From NCBI GenBank assembly GCA_965226215.1, contig CBDDCH010000002.1, positions 3,038,001 through 3,102,000 of the forward strand: 64,000 bases of DNA, written 5' to 3'. Both the position numbers and the translations under genes were made by a program. The notes beneath the pieces are model-generated. The model worked only from the letters and a program-made list of their open reading frames with translations, did not search any database and was not told the DNA's origin. This document shows, in pieces, positions 62,965-64,000 of this stretch; within the stretch, counting starts at the first letter, position 1, and every line of letters starts with the position of its first letter. The stretch is from G963668345 sp965226215. GTDB taxonomy: Bacteria; Acidobacteriota; Terriglobia; Bryobacterales; UBA6623.

Positions 62965-63306
62965 AGCTACGAATGGCCCGGAAACGTTCGGGAGCTGCAG
63001 AACGTTATCGAGCGAGCCGTGATCACGGCCCGTGGTGGTGAGTTGTACTTTGATTTACCGGGCTCCGTCGCGGACAAGAAGGTCGCCGCTCCGGCTGCGA
63101 CCGTAGATGCCCTAGATGTAGGGGAAGAAGTCCTCACCTACGAAGAGCTAAGAACTCGGGAACGCGAAAATCTATTGGTCGCTTTGAAAAAGGCGAAAGG
63201 AAAGGTTTCGGGATCGGGCGGTGCGGCGAAGCTCCTCGGGATCAAGCCGACGACCCTGGCTTCCCGTCTCAAGGCGATGGGAATTGAGCGGGGAATCGTT
63301 GGATGA
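62965..63306 (+). pseudogene. Sigma-54-dependent activator, C-terminal fragment
   Basis: The fragment starts near SSYEWPGNVRELQNVIERAV, the last motif of the AAA+ domain of NtrC-type activators, and ends with a Fis-like helix-turn-helix (GAAKLLGIKPTTLASRLKAMGI). The sensor domain and most of the ATPase (Walker A and B, GAFTGA) are missing. Its left border is not at an element end but lies about 590 bp right of ISL3 copy 2. FhlA-like proteins end in the same manner. No suitable start codon precedes the fragment in the right place. Confidence 0.75.
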
Positions 63307-63349
63307 CGATGTCGTCAGCCGAAGCCCACAAAATTCTAGGACGGTTGGT

Positions 63350-64000
63350 TTGAGAATCATTTCTCTCATTGCGAGTGCTACCGAGATCATCTGCGCGCTT
63401 GGCCTCGAGGATTCTCTGGTTGGCCGTTCGCACGAGTGCGACTACCCGCCTCCAGTAACCGACCTGCCAGTCTGTACGAAGCCGCGTTTCGACCCCGTAG
63501 GAAGCAGCCGGGAGATCGACGACAGGGTCAGGTCCGTGCTGCGCGCCTCACTGGTCGAAGATGCCCTCAGCGTCTACGAGGTCTTCTCGGAAAGATTGCG
63601 GCAGCTGGCGCCGACACATATCGTCACGCAGTCGCAATGCGAGGTGTGCGCCGTCAGCCTTCGGGACGTCGAACGCGCACTGCGAGAACTCACCGAGTCG
63701 GAAGCGGAGATCATTTCCTTGCAGCCAAACACCCTGGCTGATTTTTGGCGGGATATCGCGCGAGTGGCTTCCGGCCTCGGCGTGACGGACAGCGGGGTGC
63801 GGTTGGTGGCCGACCTGCAACGAAGGATGCAGGAAATCGAGACGAGGGCCCGGCCGCTCCAAAGCCGACCCACCGTCGCTTGCGTTGAATGGGTCGATCC
63901 TCTGATGGCGGCGGGTAATTGGATGCCTGAGCTGGTGCAGATGGCGGGCGGCGAGAATCTGTTTGGTGTCTCGGGGAAGCACTCGCCGCGGATGACGTTT
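63350..64000 (+). CDS. Cobalamin-binding (BtuF-like) periplasmic-binding-fold protein, 3' partial
   Basis: The frame starts at TTG 63350 and is open to the right edge. The N-terminus RIISLIASATEIICALGL, followed by GRSHECDYP and PVCTKPRFDP, is the usual pattern of cobalamin-binding proteins of the class III solute-binding (BtuF) fold; then SQCEVCAVS, ISLQPNTLADFWRDI and CVEWVDPLMAAGNWMPELV. Members without a signal peptide, as seems the case here, are common and their role in B12 uptake or salvage is not fixed. It follows the activator fragment by 43 bp. Confidence 0.85.
   Translation, partial: MRIISLIASATEIICALGLEDSLVGRSHECDYPPPVTDLPVCTKPRFDPVGSSREIDDRVRSVLRASLVEDALSVYEVFSERLRQLAPTHIVTQSQCEVCAVSLRDVERALRELTESEAEIISLQPNTLADFWRDIARVASGLGVTDSGVRLVADLQRRMQEIETRARPLQSRPTVACVEWVDPLMAAGNWMPELVQMAGGENLFGVSGKHSPRMTF

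Noticed and set aside
1..64000. tRNA or rRNA genes
   Set aside because: No sequence with a T-loop/acceptor pattern or rRNA signature was noticed on either strand; a covariance-model scan would be decisive.

Overview
The window is GC-rich DNA of an uncultivated-type bacterium. Paired DUF1549/DUF1553 and DUF1501 genes, a CRTAC1 (ASPIC/UnbV) plus TPR pair, DUF3179, a Roco LRR protein and palindromic intergenic repeats are typical of Acidobacteriota, Planctomycetota and related groups. No rRNA, tRNA or single-copy marker was recognised, so the phylum is an inference. Shine-Dalgarno motifs (GGAGG-like) are clear before several genes.

Layout. 1-4.6 kb: the 3' part of a CDP-inositol/di-myo-inositol-phosphate synthase, an HD-domain protein whose tail is a decayed duplication, an exported hypothetical and a YeiH-type transporter. 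4.6-6.5 kb: a GMC oxidoreductase relic cut by IS1380 copy 1. 6.7-9.4 kb: acpP-fabF and two exported proteins. 9.6-18.9 kb: two divergent cytochrome-DUF1549/DUF1553 plus DUF1501 cassettes. 19.4-31.1 kb: a glycan/glycosyltransferase cluster wrecked by five insertion sequences, in which two large genes can be reconstructed by removing the elements and one target duplication each. 31.6-37.8 kb: metabolic and redox genes (uracil-DNA glycosylase, DksA/TraR-like, di-haem peroxidase, ODP-like metallo-beta-lactamase fold, O-methyltransferase, NRAMP-like transporter). 37.9-44.2 kb: a TPR gene with an internal amber codon, a CRTAC1 gene beheaded by IS1380 copy 3, and DUF3179. 45-52.5 kb: cupin, Roco GTPase, a ~114-bp tandem repeat array, transketolase and a TlpA-like thioredoxin. 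52.8-60 kb: DctP, a FadN-like fatty acid oxidation protein, IS630, MutT and an M50 protease. 60.2-64 kb: motA, a motB stump cut by ISL3, a sigma-54 activator stump and a cobalamin-binding protein running off the edge.

The dominant theme is recent insertion-sequence expansion: nine complete elements from four families (three IS1380, three IS1595, two ISL3, one IS630). Copies within a family look nearly identical by eye. They account for most of the pseudogenes. Five sit between clean target duplications and one (IS630) between TA dinucleotides. Three (IS1380 copies 1 and 3, ISL3 copy 2) lack duplications and abut truncated genes, which suggests IS-mediated deletion or recombination. Two of the three IS1380 copies carry the same nonsense codon in the transposase, so a damaged element seems to have been copied. 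I did not see a convincing novel multi-gene system. The most unusual items are the IS-shattered membrane glycosyltransferase/LamG gene, the shared amber mutation in IS1380, the motB truncation, the divergent cytochrome/DUF1501 cassettes, the Roco protein beside its repeat array, and several hairpin repeat families.
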